NCBI GenBank assembly: GCA_020073385.1
Contig: JAIQFH010000045.1
Coordinates: 1 to 64,000 of the forward strand
Source: Terriglobia bacterium
GTDB lineage: Bacteria > Acidobacteriota > Terriglobia > Terriglobales > Acidobacteriaceae
Reading direction: 5' to 3'
DNA: 64,000 bases
The first letter of the stretch is position 1; each line of letters starts with the position of its first letter. Made by a program: the position numbers and the translations under genes. Of this stretch, positions 47,103 through 55,985 are shown piece by piece. The notes beneath the pieces are model-generated. The model was not told the origin of the DNA and made no database searches. It worked only from the letters and a program-made list of their open reading frames with translations.

Positions 47103-47132
47103 AAAAAAAGGCACGGCAAAATGCCGTGCCTT
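47103..47132 (-). terminator. Intrinsic terminator of the ribosomal superoperon
   Basis: On the minus strand AAGGCACGGCA and TGCCGTGCCTT form a perfect stem with a three-base loop, directly followed by a run of seven T. It lies 25 bases after the rplQ stop codon and closes the S10-spc-alpha transcript. Confidence 0.92.
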
Positions 47133-47156
47133 ATTGCGACTGTCTGCGAGCCGTCG

Positions 47157-47669
47157 CTACTCTTTCTTTTCGTCCTTGTCGCCGGCCTCGGCGGGTTGTG
47201 CCGCGCCTTCGGCTTGAGCCTGTGCCTCAGCCTCTTCCATCGCCTTCTTGGCCTCAGCGGCTTTCTTGGCGCGAGCTTCGGCGCGCTTCTCTTTCTTCTC
47301 GTCGAGAATCTTCTCGCTGCCGAGCAGTTCGAGAAAAGCCTTATCGGCGCCGTCGCCCTTGTTCCAGGCGGTGCGAATGATGCGGGTGTATCCGCCATTG
47401 CGATCACCGAAACGAGGACCAACCGTGTCGAACAACTTCACGACGGCTTCATCGGTCATCAGATAACCAGCGGCCTGGCGGCGCGCAGCCAAGTCGCCGC
47501 GCTTGCCGAGTGTGATCATCTTCTCGACCAGCGGGCGGGCTGCTTTCGCCTTGGGAACGGTGGTCTCGACGCGCTCCTCGACGATCACCGAGGTGACCAG
47601 ATTGCGCAGCAGCGAGCGCCGGTGCGCGGTATTTCGTCCTAGTTTGTATCCTGCAACTTTGTGACGCAT
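47157..47669 (-). CDS. rplQ: Ribosomal protein bL17
   Basis: The conserved part (residues 1-120) starts MRHKVAGYKLGRNTAHRRSLLRNLVTSVIVEERVETTV and contains GGYTRIIRTAWNKGDGADKAFLELL. A tail of about 50 residues rich in Ala, Glu and Lys follows (170 residues in total, against about 120 usual). It is the last gene of the alpha operon part, after rpoA. Confidence 0.96.
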   Translation of the reverse strand: MRHKVAGYKLGRNTAHRRSLLRNLVTSVIVEERVETTVPKAKAARPLVEKMITLGKRGDLAARRQAAGYLMTDEAVVKLFDTVGPRFGDRNGGYTRIIRTAWNKGDGADKAFLELLGSEKILDEKKEKRAEARAKKAAEAKKAMEEAEAQAQAEGAAQPAEAGDKDEKKE

Positions 47670-47684
47670 TTCAAAACCTCAGTG

Positions 47685-47761
47685 GCCAGGGGCCAGGGAT
47701 CAGGGGTCAGTCGCTAGCGGGTCTTGCCGATCTCTGACCCCTAGCCCCTACCCCCTGCACT
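47685..47761. repeat. 7-nt array hairpin between rpoA and rplQ
   Basis: Left arm: GCCAGGG twice, ATCAGGG, GTCAGTC. Right arm: CTGACCC, CTAGCCC, CTACCCC, CTGCACT. The right arm ends at the stop codon of rpoA. Confidence 0.88.
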
Positions 47762-48799
47762 CTAGAGTTGGTCGTCCGGTCCGTATGCGGATGCGGGCAA
47801 CGGTACGTTCGAGGTCGGGCCGGGCACGGCGTTGCCATGCTCGTCGATCTTCATGCCGAGACTGAGTCCCATCGAAGAGAGAATCTCTTTGATCTCGTTC
47901 AGCGACTTGCGGCCGAAATTCTTCGTCTTCAGCATTTCGGCTTCGGTCTTCTGCACGAGCTCGCCGATCGTCTGGATGTTTGCGTTCTTCAGGCAGTTGT
48001 AGCTGCGAACGGAAAGCTCAAGTTCTTCCACCGAGCGGTTCAGATTCTCGTTGTGAATTTCAGGCTTGCGCTCGTCGGAGCCGGACGTGCCGGTTTCGAT
48101 CTCTTCCTCGAAGTTGATGAAGATGTTCATGTGGTCCTTCAGCAGCTTCGCCGCCAGACCGATCGAATCGGCTGGGGTGATGGAGCCGTTAGTCCACACT
48201 TCAAGGGTGAGCTTGTCATAGTCAGTGATCTGTCCGAGACGCGCGGCTTCGACGGTGTAGTTGCACTTGCGCACGGGTGAGTGGACGGAATCGATCGGAA
48301 TGAATCCGATGCCGAGGTCTTCGTCGAAATTCTTGTCGGCGGACACGTAGCCGCGGCCGCGCTTCAGCCGCATTTCCATGTCGAGCTTTCCGCCCTCGCT
48401 GACCGTCGCGATGTAGACGTCTTTATCGAGAACTTCGACATCGCCATCGGCTTCGATCATGCCGCTGGTGACGACACCGGGCTGATCCGCGCGCAGGTAG
48501 ATCGCTTTCGGCGCGTCGCCCGCGAGCTTGAACGGAATCTGTTTCAGGTTGAGGATGATGTCGGTCGCGTCCTCGACCACGCCGGGGATCGACTGAAATT
48601 CGTGCAACACGCCTTCCATCTTCACGGCAGTAACGGCCGCGCCTTCAATCGAACTCAGCAACACGCGCCGCAGGGCGTTACCCACGGTCGTGCCGAATCC
48701 GCGCTCAAACGGCTGCGCCCAGAAAATGCCGTATTTGTCGGTGAGAGTGGAGGTGTCAACTGCGAGTCGTTTCGGTTTCTGAAAACCTTTCCAAAGCAT
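47762..48799 (-). CDS. rpoA: RNA polymerase alpha subunit
   Basis: A 345-residue alpha subunit. The N-terminal assembly domain has [29 protein letters not shown]; the C-terminal domain that contacts UP elements and activators has [49 protein letters not shown]. Both are complete. It lies between rpsD and rplQ, as usual. Confidence 0.97.
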   Translation of the reverse strand: MLWKGFQKPKRLAVDTSTLTDKYGIFWAQPFERGFGTTVGNALRRVLLSSIEGAAVTAVKMEGVLHEFQSIPGVVEDATDIILNLKQIPFKLAGDAPKAIYLRADQPGVVTSGMIEADGDVEVLDKDVYIATVSEGGKLDMEMRLKRGRGYVSADKNFDEDLGIGFIPIDSVHSPVRKCNYTVEAARLGQITDYDKLTLEVWTNGSITPADSIGLAAKLLKDHMNIFINFEEEIETGTSGSDERKPEIHNENLNRSVEELELSVRSYNCLKNANIQTIGELVQKTEAEMLKTKNFGRKSLNEIKEILSSMGLSLGMKIDEHGNAVPGPTSNVPLPASAYGPDDQL

Positions 48800-48906
48800 G
48801 TGTTTCTCCTTCGACCATTTGGCTCAACCAAGGCATCCCGGGAAGCCCAATCCCGGTCAAGCGCCTTGAGAAGGCTGATCTGGTTCGAAATGGGCAAAAA
48901 CAAAAA

Positions 48907-48965
48907 TCTTCAACCACGAAGGACACGAAGTATCACGAAGGAATTCGTGGGCCTTCGCGGCTCTT
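48907..48965. repeat. CCACGAAGG repeat array between rpsD and rpoA
   Basis: Units CCACGAAGG, ACACGAAGT and ATCACGAAGG (9-10 nt) are followed by the inverted TTCGTGGGCCTTCGCGG. It ends at the stop codon of rpsD. Confidence 0.7.
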
Positions 48966-48968
48966 GGA

Positions 48969-49598
48969 CTATTTGCTGTACAACTCGACGATCAACTGTT
49001 CATTGACCGGCAGTTGAATATCTTCGCGCTTAGGCAGATTCAGCACCCGCGCCTTGTAATTGTCACGATCAACTTCCAGCCAAGACGGCAGCGTGCCATG
49101 GCTCGAGAATTCCTTCGCCAGTTCCAGCACTGCCAGCTTCTTGCTGTTCTCGCGAATCGAGATCTCCTCACCCGCGCTTACTTCGTACGAAGGAATGTTG
49201 ACCTTGCGGTTGTCGACAGCCACGTGTCCGTGACGCACCAACTGCCGCGCCTGACGCCGTGACTGCGCGAAGCCAAGACGGAACACAACGTTGTCTAGAC
49301 GTCGTTCCAGTTGCTGCAGCAACTTCTCGCCGGTCACGCCCCTGGAACGGGCGGCCTTCTCGAAGTAGTTGCGGAACTGGCCTTCCTGAGTAAAGTAAAT
49401 GCGCTTCGCTTTCTGCTTTTCACGCAGTTGCAGACCGTAGCCCACGATCTTGGCTTTGCGGTCTTTCCCATGTTGTCCGGGAGCGAAGTTCCGCTTCTCG
49501 ATAGGACATTTATCGCTGAAGCACTTTGCGCCTTTGAGGAACAGCTTCATGCCCTCGCGGCGACATAGACGACACACTGCATCGGTATAACGTGCCAA
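48969..49598 (-). CDS. rpsD: Ribosomal protein uS4
   Basis: The 209-residue S4 has a four-cysteine zinc site (CRLC, then CFSDKC) at the N-terminus, so it is the zinc-binding type, and an S4 RNA-binding domain ([39 protein letters not shown]). It nucleates 30S assembly and often represses its operon by binding the mRNA; I cannot see that control here. Confidence 0.97.
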   Translation of the reverse strand: MARYTDAVCRLCRREGMKLFLKGAKCFSDKCPIEKRNFAPGQHGKDRKAKIVGYGLQLREKQKAKRIYFTQEGQFRNYFEKAARSRGVTGEKLLQQLERRLDNVVFRLGFAQSRRQARQLVRHGHVAVDNRKVNIPSYEVSAGEEISIRENSKKLAVLELAKEFSSHGTLPSWLEVDRDNYKARVLNLPKREDIQLPVNEQLIVELYSK

Positions 49599-49661
49599 GT
49601 TTCTTCTCCTTTAGATGACCGGTTTACAGGTTTGGCTTCACCCTTCGTCCCGGACGATTCA

Positions 49662-49734
49662 GGGGTCAGGGGCTAGGGCTCAGTGATCAGTCTTGAAAAA
49701 GACTGGTTGATCGCTGGCCCCTAACCCCTGGCCT
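49662..49734. repeat. 7-nt array hairpin between rpsK and rpsD
   Basis: Left arm: GGGGTCA, GGGGCTA, GGGCTCA, GTGATCA. A small inner hairpin GTCTT/AAGAC forms the loop. Right arm: TGGTTGA, TCGCTGG, CCCCTAA, CCCCTGG. Confidence 0.88.
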
Positions 49735-49739
49735 CTTGT

Positions 49740-50174
49740 TTACACTCTTCTACGCTTCGGGGGCCGGCATCCGTTGTGGGGGATCGGCGTGACGTCGCGG
49801 ATCGAACGAACTTCGATTCCGGAGGCAGCCAGCGCCCGCACCGCCGACTCGCGGCCCGATCCCGGGCCGCTGACGCGAACGTCAACGCTGCGAACACCGT
49901 GATCGCGCGCCATGTTGGCGGCATTTGACGCGGCCTGCTGGGCGGCAAAGGGCGTGCCCTTGCGCGATCCACGGAAGCCGAGCGATCCCGAACTCTTCCA
50001 CGACAGAACGTTGCCGTTCATGTCGGAAATGGTCACGATCGTGTTGTTGAAGGACGCCTGCACGTACGCCAGCCCATGGGGCACATGCTTGCGCTCCTTC
50101 TTCTTGAAGGTTTTCTTCTTGCCTTTTTTCTCCGGCGCGGCTCCGGTGCCGCCCGCTGCTGCTGGTTTTGCCAT
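49740..50174 (-). CDS. rpsK: Ribosomal protein uS11
   Basis: A 144-residue S11 with a 25-residue Lys/Ala/Gly-rich N-terminal extension before the conserved [59 protein letters not shown] at the C-terminus is standard. It forms the platform of the small subunit near the mRNA exit. Confidence 0.96.
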   Translation of the reverse strand: MAKPAAAGGTGAAPEKKGKKKTFKKKERKHVPHGLAYVQASFNNTIVTISDMNGNVLSWKSSGSLGFRGSRKGTPFAAQQAASNAANMARDHGVRSVDVRVSGPGSGRESAVRALAASGIEVRSIRDVTPIPHNGCRPPKRRRV

Positions 50175-50176
50175 AT

Positions 50177-50232
50177 TAGCTCTTAGCTCCTAGCTTTTAG
50201 CTTCTAGCTAGGAGCTAGAAGCTAGCAGCTGG
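50177..50232. repeat. Perfect 8 x 7-nt array between rpsM and rpsK
   Basis: Exactly eight heptamers without gap: TAGCTCT, TAGCTCC, TAGCTTT, TAGCTTC, TAGCTAG, GAGCTAG, AAGCTAG, CAGCTGG. The first four are TAGCTNN, the last three NAGCTAG-like complements, and the fifth is the turning point. The whole gap between the two genes consists of this array. Confidence 0.92.
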
Positions 50233-50235
50233 TTC

Positions 50236-50622
50236 TTACGTTTTTGCCGTCGACTTCTTTTTCTGCGCGACCGTTCCCTTGCGTGGTCCCTTACGTGTGC
50301 GCGCATTGGTATGCGTGCGCTGTCCGCGAACCGGAAGGTTGCGGCGGTGACGGAATCCGCGATAGGAACCGATTTCGATGAGCCGCTTGATGTTCATCGA
50401 AACTTCCTTGCGCAGATCGCCTTCTACCAACCCTTCGGCTTCGATGACCGTACGGATGCGGTTGACCTCTTCTTCGCTGAGGTCCTGAACCTTCTTCATC
50501 GGGTCAACCTTCGCCTCGTCGAGAAGGCGTCTGGCGCGCGGATGCCCGATACCGTAGATGTAGGTCAGTGCGATGTTGATGTGTTTCTGGCGGGGAAGAT
50601 CCACGCCTGCAATACGTGCCAT
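50236..50622 (-). CDS. rpsM: Ribosomal protein uS13
   Basis: A 128-residue S13: [26 protein letters not shown], then [28 protein letters not shown], the conserved tail that contacts tRNA in the P site. Lys-rich end (KKKSTAKT). It follows rpmJ in the operon. Confidence 0.97.
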   Translation of the reverse strand: MARIAGVDLPRQKHINIALTYIYGIGHPRARRLLDEAKVDPMKKVQDLSEEEVNRIRTVIEAEGLVEGDLRKEVSMNIKRLIEIGSYRGFRHRRNLPVRGQRTHTNARTRKGPRKGTVAQKKKSTAKT

Positions 50623-50661
50623 GTTTCTTAAGCCTCCACAACTTGCCCGCCTGGTCGGCCA

Positions 50662-50743
50662 CTAGCTTCTAGCTGCTAGCTTCTAGCAAATCACTCGCGA
50701 TGGGCAGCTTTGCTAGAAGCTAGGAGCTAGCAGCTAGCAGCTC
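50662..50743. repeat. 7-nt array hairpin between rpmJ and rpsM
   Basis: Left arm: CTAGCTT, CTAGCTG, CTAGCTT, CTAGCAA. Right arm: GCTAGAA, GCTAGGA, GCTAGCA, GCTAGCA, GCTCC. About 22 bases form the loop. The array touches the TAG stop of rpmJ, which itself reads CTA on the plus strand. Confidence 0.9.
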
Positions 50744-50857
50744 CTATCCTTGGCGCTGTTTATGTTTCGAGTTCACACAGATCACCCGCACCACGCCCTT
50801 GCGGTGGATGATCTTGCACTTGTCACAAATTTTCTTAACCGATGCTCTTACCTTCAT
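50744..50857 (-). CDS. rpmJ: Ribosomal protein bL36
   Basis: A 37-residue protein: [20 protein letters not shown] at the start and a [13 protein letters not shown] end. Three cysteines and a histidine (CDKC, C, H) form the zinc site of the C+ type. It lies between infA and rpsM, the usual place. Confidence 0.96.
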   Translation of the reverse strand: MKVRASVKKICDKCKIIHRKGVVRVICVNSKHKQRQG

Positions 50858-50872
50858 GATTCCATTTCCTAT

Positions 50873-50922
50873 TCGGCCGGGCTTCGCCCTGGCCGGACAG
50901 CCGAGGCGGCTGTCTCTACGTG
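50873..50922. repeat. Double-hairpin repeat, GGACAGCC family, copy 3
   Basis: GGCCGGGCTTCGCCCTGGCC forms the first stem, followed by GGACAGCCGAGGCGGCTGTC and TCTACGT. It fills the gap between infA and rpmJ. The other copies are at 19079 and 31783. Confidence 0.75.
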
Positions 50923-50923
50923 A

Positions 50924-51142
50924 TTATTTATAGCGATACACGATTCTTCCGCGATTCAGGTCGTAGGGCGAGAGTTCGACCGCGACTTTGTCCCCCGGCA
51001 GAATTCGGATGAAGTTCTTACGCATCTTTCCGGAGACATGCGCCAGAACCTGATGCTTGTTCTCCAGTTCGACCCGGAACATCGCATTGGGCAGCGGTTC
51101 CAGAACCACCGCCATGACTTCAATCGCGTCTTCTTTGCTCAT
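50924..51142 (-). CDS. infA: Translation initiation factor IF-1
   Basis: A 72-residue OB-fold protein of normal length: [60 protein letters not shown]. It binds the 30S A site during initiation. It is placed between map and rpmJ, as in many bacteria. Confidence 0.97.
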   Translation of the reverse strand: MSKEDAIEVMAVVLEPLPNAMFRVELENKHQVLAHVSGKMRKNFIRILPGDKVAVELSPYDLNRGRIVYRYK

Positions 51143-51144
51143 TC

Positions 51145-51225
51145 GCTCCTAGCTTCTAGCAACTAGCTTCTAGCAACCCGCCAACCCGACTAGCTAGAAG
51201 CTAGGAGCTAGCAGCTAGAAGCTGC
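51145..51225. repeat. 7-nt array hairpin between map and infA
   Basis: Left arm: CTCCTAG, CTTCTAG, CAACTAG, CTTCTAG. Right arm: CTAGCTA, GAAGCTA, GGAGCTA, GCAGCTA, GAAGCTG. Loop of about 16 C-rich bases. Confidence 0.9.
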
Positions 51226-51226
51226 T

Positions 51227-51979
51227 TTACTGCGTCAAAATCACCGGGCCATCTTTGGTCACCGCAACGCAATGTTCAAAATGTGCGCTGAAACTGCCGT
51301 CTGCGGTGACTGCCGTCCACTTGTCGCCCAGGACTCGCGTCTCGGGCTTACCAGAATTCACCATCGGTTCGATCGCGATTACCATGCCCTCGCGCAACCT
51401 GGCGCCGTGCCCGCGATTCCCGAAGTTAGGCACCTGCGGCTCTTCGTGCAAACGCGTTCCGATACCGTGCCCGACAAACTCGCGCACGACGCTGAATCCG
51501 GCAGCTTCCACATGCTCCTGCACGGCCGCGCCAACATCACCGACCGAGTTGCCGATGCGCGCCTGCTCAATGCCGCGGTACAGCGAAGCTTCCGTAACTT
51601 CCAGCAATTTCTGCAACTCCGGCTTCAGGCCATCGCCAACCGGCACCGTGACGGCTGCATCGCCGTAATACCCGTCAAGCACCACGCCGCAATCGATCGA
51701 GACAATGTCTCCCTCTTTGAGCATCCGCTTCTCCGAGGGGATCCCATGCACGATCTCTTCGTTCACCGAGGTGCACAGCACGCACGGATAATCGTAGTAA
51801 CCCTTGAACGCCGGTTTAGCTCCGAGCTCCTTAATCTTCGTCTCGGCTGCCCGCTCCAGGTCCATGGTCGTGACGCCTGGGTTCACCAGCGTTTTCACAT
51901 GATCCAGCACCTGGCGAACGATGTGGCCGCTACGCCGCATCTTCTCGATTTCACTCGCCGACTTGCAGACTATCGCCAT
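51227..51979 (-). CDS. map: Methionine aminopeptidase, type I
   Basis: The 250-residue enzyme removes the initiator methionine from new proteins. Metal ligands are in IVSIDCGVVLDGYYGDAA (two Asp), VGHGIGTRLHEEP (His), IAIEPMVN (Glu) and SAHFEHCV (Glu). Length is that of the short type Ia form. It starts 10 bases after adk ends, so the two are coupled. Confidence 0.97.
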   Translation of the reverse strand: MAIVCKSASEIEKMRRSGHIVRQVLDHVKTLVNPGVTTMDLERAAETKIKELGAKPAFKGYYDYPCVLCTSVNEEIVHGIPSEKRMLKEGDIVSIDCGVVLDGYYGDAAVTVPVGDGLKPELQKLLEVTEASLYRGIEQARIGNSVGDVGAAVQEHVEAAGFSVVREFVGHGIGTRLHEEPQVPNFGNRGHGARLREGMVIAIEPMVNSGKPETRVLGDKWTAVTADGSFSAHFEHCVAVTKDGPVILTQ

Positions 51980-51988
51980 GCCTGGTTC

Positions 51989-52693
51989 TCACGCGTGATG
52001 GTCTTCGAGGATCCGGAAAATCAGGGCCGTCACCTCATCCATCGGCAGATCTCCGTTCACTGAGATCAGCCTGCCTGTGCGCTGATAGTAATCAGCCACA
52101 GGACGAGTTTGCTCCTCGTAAGCCACTAATCGCGGCTGAATGACTTCTAACCGGTCGTCGTTGCGGGTCACCAGCTTGGTCGCGTGGGCTTCATCGCACA
52201 ACTCGTCCACGCGCGGCGGCTGAAGGTGGACGTTATAGATCCGTCCACAGGTGGGACAAGAACGTCGCCCAGTAATCCGGAGCAATAATTGATTATAGTC
52301 GACGTCGAGGCGCACCACAATCGGCCACGCTCGCGTCGGACGCGAATTGTCAAAGAGCTCAGCCTCGAGCAACGCATCGAGCCACCCGGCCTGGGCCGCA
52401 GTCCGGGGAAAACCGTCAAGAATGTAGCCGCGCTTGCAGTCCGGCTGTATTAGCCGTTCGCGGACCATGGTGCAGACGAGATCGTCGGAAACCAGCTCGC
52501 CGCGGGCCATGACTGCCTTAGCCGCCTGCCCCAACTCGGTTCCGAGCGCCACGTTCTCCCGCAGCAGATCGCCGGTCGAAACCTGGGGAATTCCGTAACG
52601 TTCCATGATGCGTTTGGCCTGAGTGCCTTTTCCGGCACCTGGTGGCCCAAGCAACACCACGGGACCCACTGCACGCGAGGTTTCCTGCGCCAT
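51989..52693 (-). CDS. adk: Adenylate kinase
   Basis: The enzyme interconverts 2 ADP and ATP plus AMP. I start at the ATG at 52693 (234 residues), since the frame's earlier 32 codons to 52789 have no family similarity. P-loop GPPGAGKGTQ, AMP site STGDLLRENV, GFPRTAAQA and the zinc-type lid (CPTCGRIY, later CDE) are present. It lies between secY and map. Confidence 0.95.
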   Translation of the reverse strand: MAQETSRAVGPVVLLGPPGAGKGTQAKRIMERYGIPQVSTGDLLRENVALGTELGQAAKAVMARGELVSDDLVCTMVRERLIQPDCKRGYILDGFPRTAAQAGWLDALLEAELFDNSRPTRAWPIVVRLDVDYNQLLLRITGRRSCPTCGRIYNVHLQPPRVDELCDEAHATKLVTRNDDRLEVIQPRLVAYEEQTRPVADYYQRTGRLISVNGDLPMDEVTALIFRILEDHHA

Positions 52694-52791
52694 CGGCTGG
52701 CCAAAGCCTCCCGACCACGATCTCCCCGGCGCTCGTCGTGGACCGCCGAGGTGCAGCAACCCCATCACTTTCGCAAACATCCGCCGCAAAG

Positions 52792-54177
52792 CTACCAGCG
52801 GCGGCCGCGGATGCGCCCACTCCGCGGCGTAAATCCGTCATAGTGCCGCATGATCAGCTGCGCTTCGATCTGTGTCACCGTGTCCATGGCTACGCCCACC
52901 ACAATCAGCAGCGACGTTCCGCCGAAGTAAAAGCTCACGCCCAATCCGTTCGTGACCCAGTTCGGCAGATTCTCGAAAAAACGGCCGATCGGCCCCCAGA
53001 GATGGTTTAGGTGAATGCCTGTGATCATCCATTCCGGAATGAACGAGATGACGATCAGGTAGAGCGCGCCGACCAGCGTGATGCGCGTCAGCACTTCGTT
53101 GATGAAGTCGGCAGTGCGCCGTCCGGGACGAATGCCCGGAATAAATCCGCCGTACTTGCGCATGTTGTCGGCGACTTCGCTGGGATTGAAGACGATGGAA
53201 ACGTAGAAGTACGCGAAGAAGATGATGCCGACCGCGTACAACAAAGCGTAAAGCGGTTCGCCCCAGCGGATCGCGTCAAACAGGGGCCCAAAGTAGCGGT
53301 TCGTCCGCAGGCCGTAGCCGATAGTCTGCGGCAAAGTCAAAATTGACGATGCGAAAATAACGGGCATGACGCCGCCGGCGTTGACGCGCAGGGGCAAATG
53401 CGTGGACTGTCCGCCCATCACCTTGCGCCCAACGACGCGCTTGGCATACTGCACCGGGATTCGCCGTTCGCTTCGTTCCACGTACACAATGAACGCGACC
53501 ACAGCGACCATGAAGACAAGCAGGCCGACCAGAATCACCGGCGTTAATGGACCGAGAGAACCATTCTTAAACTTGTCGATCAATTCCACCACGCCGCGGG
53601 GCAGGCCTACCACAATTCCGGCGAAAATCAGCAGCGACATTCCGTTGCCCACGCCGCGCTCGGTGATCTGTTCGCCGAGCCACATGATGAAGGCGCTACC
53701 CGTCGTCAGGGTGAGCATCGTCATCAGGCGGAAGCCCCAACCAGGGCTCAACGCGAAGCCGCCCTTTTCCAGGCCGTATGCGATACCCAGCGACTGTACC
53801 GAACTCAGGATGACGGTGATGTACCGCGTCCACTGGGTAATCTTCTTGCGACCAAGTTCGCCTTCCTTCTGCAACTTGGCGAGGGGCTCATAGACTACGG
53901 TCAGCAACTGAAGAATGATCGATGCCGTGATGTATGGCATGATTCCCAGCGCGAAGATGGTCATGCGCCGCAGCTGGCCACCGGAGAACAGGTCGACAAA
54001 TCCGAGCAGCGAACCACCCGTACTGCCCTGGGTAAAGAATGCCTCAAGCTTGGCAGTATCGATGCCAGGAGTCGGCAGGTGCCCGCCCAGCCGGTACACA
54101 AACAACATCCCGAGCGTGAACAGAATCCGCTTGCGAAGATCCGGAATGCGAAAGATATTTGCCAGCTTGTCCAGCAT
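52792..54177 (-). CDS. secY: Protein translocase subunit SecY
   Basis: A 461-residue SecY with ten transmembrane helices. It starts MLDKLANIFRIPDLRKRILFTLGMLFVYRLGGHLPTPGID and has the plug region LFSGGQLRRMTIFALGIMPYI and the cytoplasmic loop VPVQYAKRVVGRKVMGGQSTHLPLRVN-like segment used for SecA and ribosome contact. It forms the protein-conducting channel. It overlaps the end of rplO by one base. Confidence 0.97.
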   Translation of the reverse strand: MLDKLANIFRIPDLRKRILFTLGMLFVYRLGGHLPTPGIDTAKLEAFFTQGSTGGSLLGFVDLFSGGQLRRMTIFALGIMPYITASIILQLLTVVYEPLAKLQKEGELGRKKITQWTRYITVILSSVQSLGIAYGLEKGGFALSPGWGFRLMTMLTLTTGSAFIMWLGEQITERGVGNGMSLLIFAGIVVGLPRGVVELIDKFKNGSLGPLTPVILVGLLVFMVAVVAFIVYVERSERRIPVQYAKRVVGRKVMGGQSTHLPLRVNAGGVMPVIFASSILTLPQTIGYGLRTNRYFGPLFDAIRWGEPLYALLYAVGIIFFAYFYVSIVFNPSEVADNMRKYGGFIPGIRPGRRTADFINEVLTRITLVGALYLIVISFIPEWMITGIHLNHLWGPIGRFFENLPNWVTNGLGVSFYFGGTSLLIVVGVAMDTVTQIEAQLIMRHYDGFTPRSGRIRGRRW

Positions 54178-54614
54178 TACTGCAAGACCTCGACCTTGCC
54201 GCCCGCCTTGGTAATCTTTTCCTGCGCCGACTTCGAGAACTTGTGGGCGCTCACGGTGAGAGCCACGGTCAGTTCCCCGTCACCCAAAATCTTGACGGGA
54301 TGCTTCGTTTTGACGATGCCCGCCTTGCGCAACACCTCGGGAGTGATCGTGCTCTCGCCCAATTCGACTAGCCGCTCCAGGCTGACGATCGCGTATTCCT
54401 TGCGAAAGATGTTGGTAAATCCGCGCTTCGGCATGCGGCGGTGCAGCGGCATCTGGCCGCCTTCAAATCCACGGATCATGCGTGATCCGGTGCGTGACCG
54501 CTGCCCTTTGTGACCGCGCGTCGACGTCTTTCCCATGCCGGAGCCCATGCCGCGGCCCACGCGCTTGCGCTTCGTCGTTGCCTTCTTCGGTGCGTGAATG
54601 TTTGATAAGTTCAT
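54177..54614 (-). CDS. rplO: Ribosomal protein uL15
   Basis: About 145 residues from the ATG at 54614, the usual L15 start (MNLSNIHAPKKATTKRKRVGRGMGSGMGKTSTRGHKGQ). An upstream start at 54644 would add ten residues. The Gly-rich N-terminus enters the 23S rRNA core. Next to secY, as in the spc operon. Confidence 0.96.
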   Translation of the reverse strand: MNLSNIHAPKKATTKRKRVGRGMGSGMGKTSTRGHKGQRSRTGSRMIRGFEGGQMPLHRRMPKRGFTNIFRKEYAIVSLERLVELGESTITPEVLRKAGIVKTKHPVKILGDGELTVALTVSAHKFSKSAQEKITKAGGKVEVLQ

Positions 54615-54676
54615 TGTCTCTTCTCGTAAAGACGCTGCTTGCAACGTCTCTTCTTGCGCACGTCTGCCGCGCCGGC

Positions 54677-54700
54677 AGAGACGTAGCCAGCTACGTCTCT
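54677..54700. repeat. Hairpin between rpmD and rplO
   Basis: AGAGACGTAG and CTACGTCTCT make a 10-bp perfect stem with a CCAG loop. Related ACGTCTC words occur at 54630-54665, so the gap as a whole is a degenerate repeat of the AGACG type. Confidence 0.75.
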
Positions 54701-54708
54701 ACGAATAA

Positions 54709-54912
54709 CTAGTTGACGACTTCCACCAGATGCGGCACTTTCGCGACCATCCCGCGGATCGCCTGGTTGTCCGGACGCTCAATCACCTGATTCAGCCGGG
54801 TGAATCCCAGACCCTTGATCACCAACTTCTGCTTCTGCGGGGCGCAAATCGCGGACCTCACCCACTTCAGGTGAATCTTTCCGCTGCCCGCACTCGTCTT
54901 CTTTGCCGTCAT
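54709..54912 (-). CDS. rpmD: Ribosomal protein uL30
   Basis: A 67-residue L30: KIHLKWVRSAICAPQKQKLVIKGLGFTRLNQVIERPDNQAIRGMVAKVPHLVEVV. It is absent in some bacteria but present here between rpsE and rplO. Confidence 0.94.
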   Translation of the reverse strand: MTAKKTSAGSGKIHLKWVRSAICAPQKQKLVIKGLGFTRLNQVIERPDNQAIRGMVAKVPHLVEVVN

Positions 54913-54954
54913 TTCAAAACCTCAAAGTCCGTTCCAGTTTTTCAGTACTGGGTA

Positions 54955-55464
54955 CTAGAGTTCCTGCGCGGCTTTGCCTCGCAGATTCGCTACGCTCTCT
55001 CTGTTCTTCAACTGCTTGAGCGCGTCGAACGTCGCCTTGATGACGTTGTGCGGATTCGTCGTCCCGATCGACTTCGTCAAGACGTTCTGTACGCCCGCTG
55101 ACGTCATGACCGCGCGGACCGCGCCGCCCGCAATCACGCCGGTTCCTTCCGGGGCCGGCTTGAGCAATACCTTCCCTGAGCCGTAGCGGCCGAGCACCAA
55201 GTGCGCAATGCTGGTCTGGGTCAGATTCACCTTCATCAGGTTCTTCTTCGCGGACTCGATCGCTTTGCGGATGGCCTGTGGCACTTCCTTTGCCTTGCCG
55301 GATCCGTAGCCGACCACTCCCGCCGACGGATCGCCGACCACCACGAGTGCTGCGAACGAAAGATTCTTTCCGCCCTTGACCACCTTGGTCACGCGGTTGA
55401 TGGCTACCACCTGGTCCTTCAGTTGGTACGCTCCTGCATCAAGTTTCTTAATCACTGTTGGCAT
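54955..55464 (-). CDS. rpsE: Ribosomal protein uS5
   Basis: A 169-residue S5. The double-stranded RNA-binding part is [27 protein letters not shown]; the C-terminal domain has [51 protein letters not shown]. It influences translation accuracy. Confidence 0.97.
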   Translation of the reverse strand: MPTVIKKLDAGAYQLKDQVVAINRVTKVVKGGKNLSFAALVVVGDPSAGVVGYGSGKAKEVPQAIRKAIESAKKNLMKVNLTQTSIAHLVLGRYGSGKVLLKPAPEGTGVIAGGAVRAVMTSAGVQNVLTKSIGTTNPHNVIKATFDALKQLKNRESVANLRGKAAQEL

Positions 55465-55472
55465 TCGTAAAC

Positions 55473-55547
55473 CTAGCTTCTAGCTCCTAGCTTCTAGCTT
55501 CTAGCTAGCCCACGTGGGCTAGTAACTAGGAGCTAAAAGCTAGAAGC
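55473..55547. repeat. 7-nt array hairpin with palindromic centre between rplR and rpsE
   Basis: Left arm: CTAGCTT, CTAGCTC, CTAGCTT, CTAGCTT, CTAGCTA. Centre: the 12-bp perfect palindrome GCCCACGTGGGC. Right arm: TAGTAAC, TAGGAGC, TAAAAGC, TAGAAGC. The array ends four bases before the rplR stop codon. Confidence 0.92.
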
Positions 55548-55551
55548 TGCT

Positions 55552-55917
55552 TTAGAACTTCAATCCCGCTTCCCGGGCGGCATCGGCCAGGGCCTTTACG
55601 CGCCCGTGATAAATGTATCCGCCGCGGTCGAACACGACCTTGGTCACACCCTTTGCTTTCGCGCGCTCGGCGATGGTCTTGCCTACGGCTTTGGCGGAAG
55701 CAACGTTGCCGCCGGTGCGCCGATCTTCCTTCTTGCCTTCGGCGGTACTGGCGGATACCAACGTCTTCCCGTTCAGGTCGTCGATCACCTGCACATAAAT
55801 GTGATTCAACGAGCGGTACACATTCAGACGCGGACGCTCCGCCGTTCCCTGCATCTTCTTGCGGATGCGTTCATGTACATGTGCGCGCTTTTCGTTCTTT
55901 GTAATTTTCGTAAGCAT
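55552..55917 (-). CDS. rplR: Ribosomal protein uL18
   Basis: A 121-residue L18 that binds 5S r[34 protein letters not shown] and [28 protein letters not shown] are the conserved parts. Length is normal. Confidence 0.97.
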   Translation of the reverse strand: MLTKITKNEKRAHVHERIRKKMQGTAERPRLNVYRSLNHIYVQVIDDLNGKTLVSASTAEGKKEDRRTGGNVASAKAVGKTIAERAKAKGVTKVVFDRGGYIYHGRVKALADAAREAGLKF

Positions 55918-55923
55918 GATTGA

Positions 55924-55982
55924 AGCTCTCAGCTTTCAGCCGTCAGTCAAACCGGGCTCCTGAAGCCCGACGCCTGACGCCC
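55924..55982. repeat. 7-nt array between rplF and rplR
   Basis: Heptamers AGCTCTC, AGCTTTC, AGCCGTC and AGTCAAA are followed by GGGCTCCTGAAGCCC (a small hairpin) and GACGCCTGACGCCCGC. Confidence 0.8.
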
Positions 55983-55985
55983 GCT

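Noticed and set aside
50177..50743. CRISPR-like or direct repeat arrays in the ribosomal operon
   Set aside because: Units are 7 nt without spacers, degenerate and followed by inverted arms; there are no cas genes. This is not a CRISPR array.
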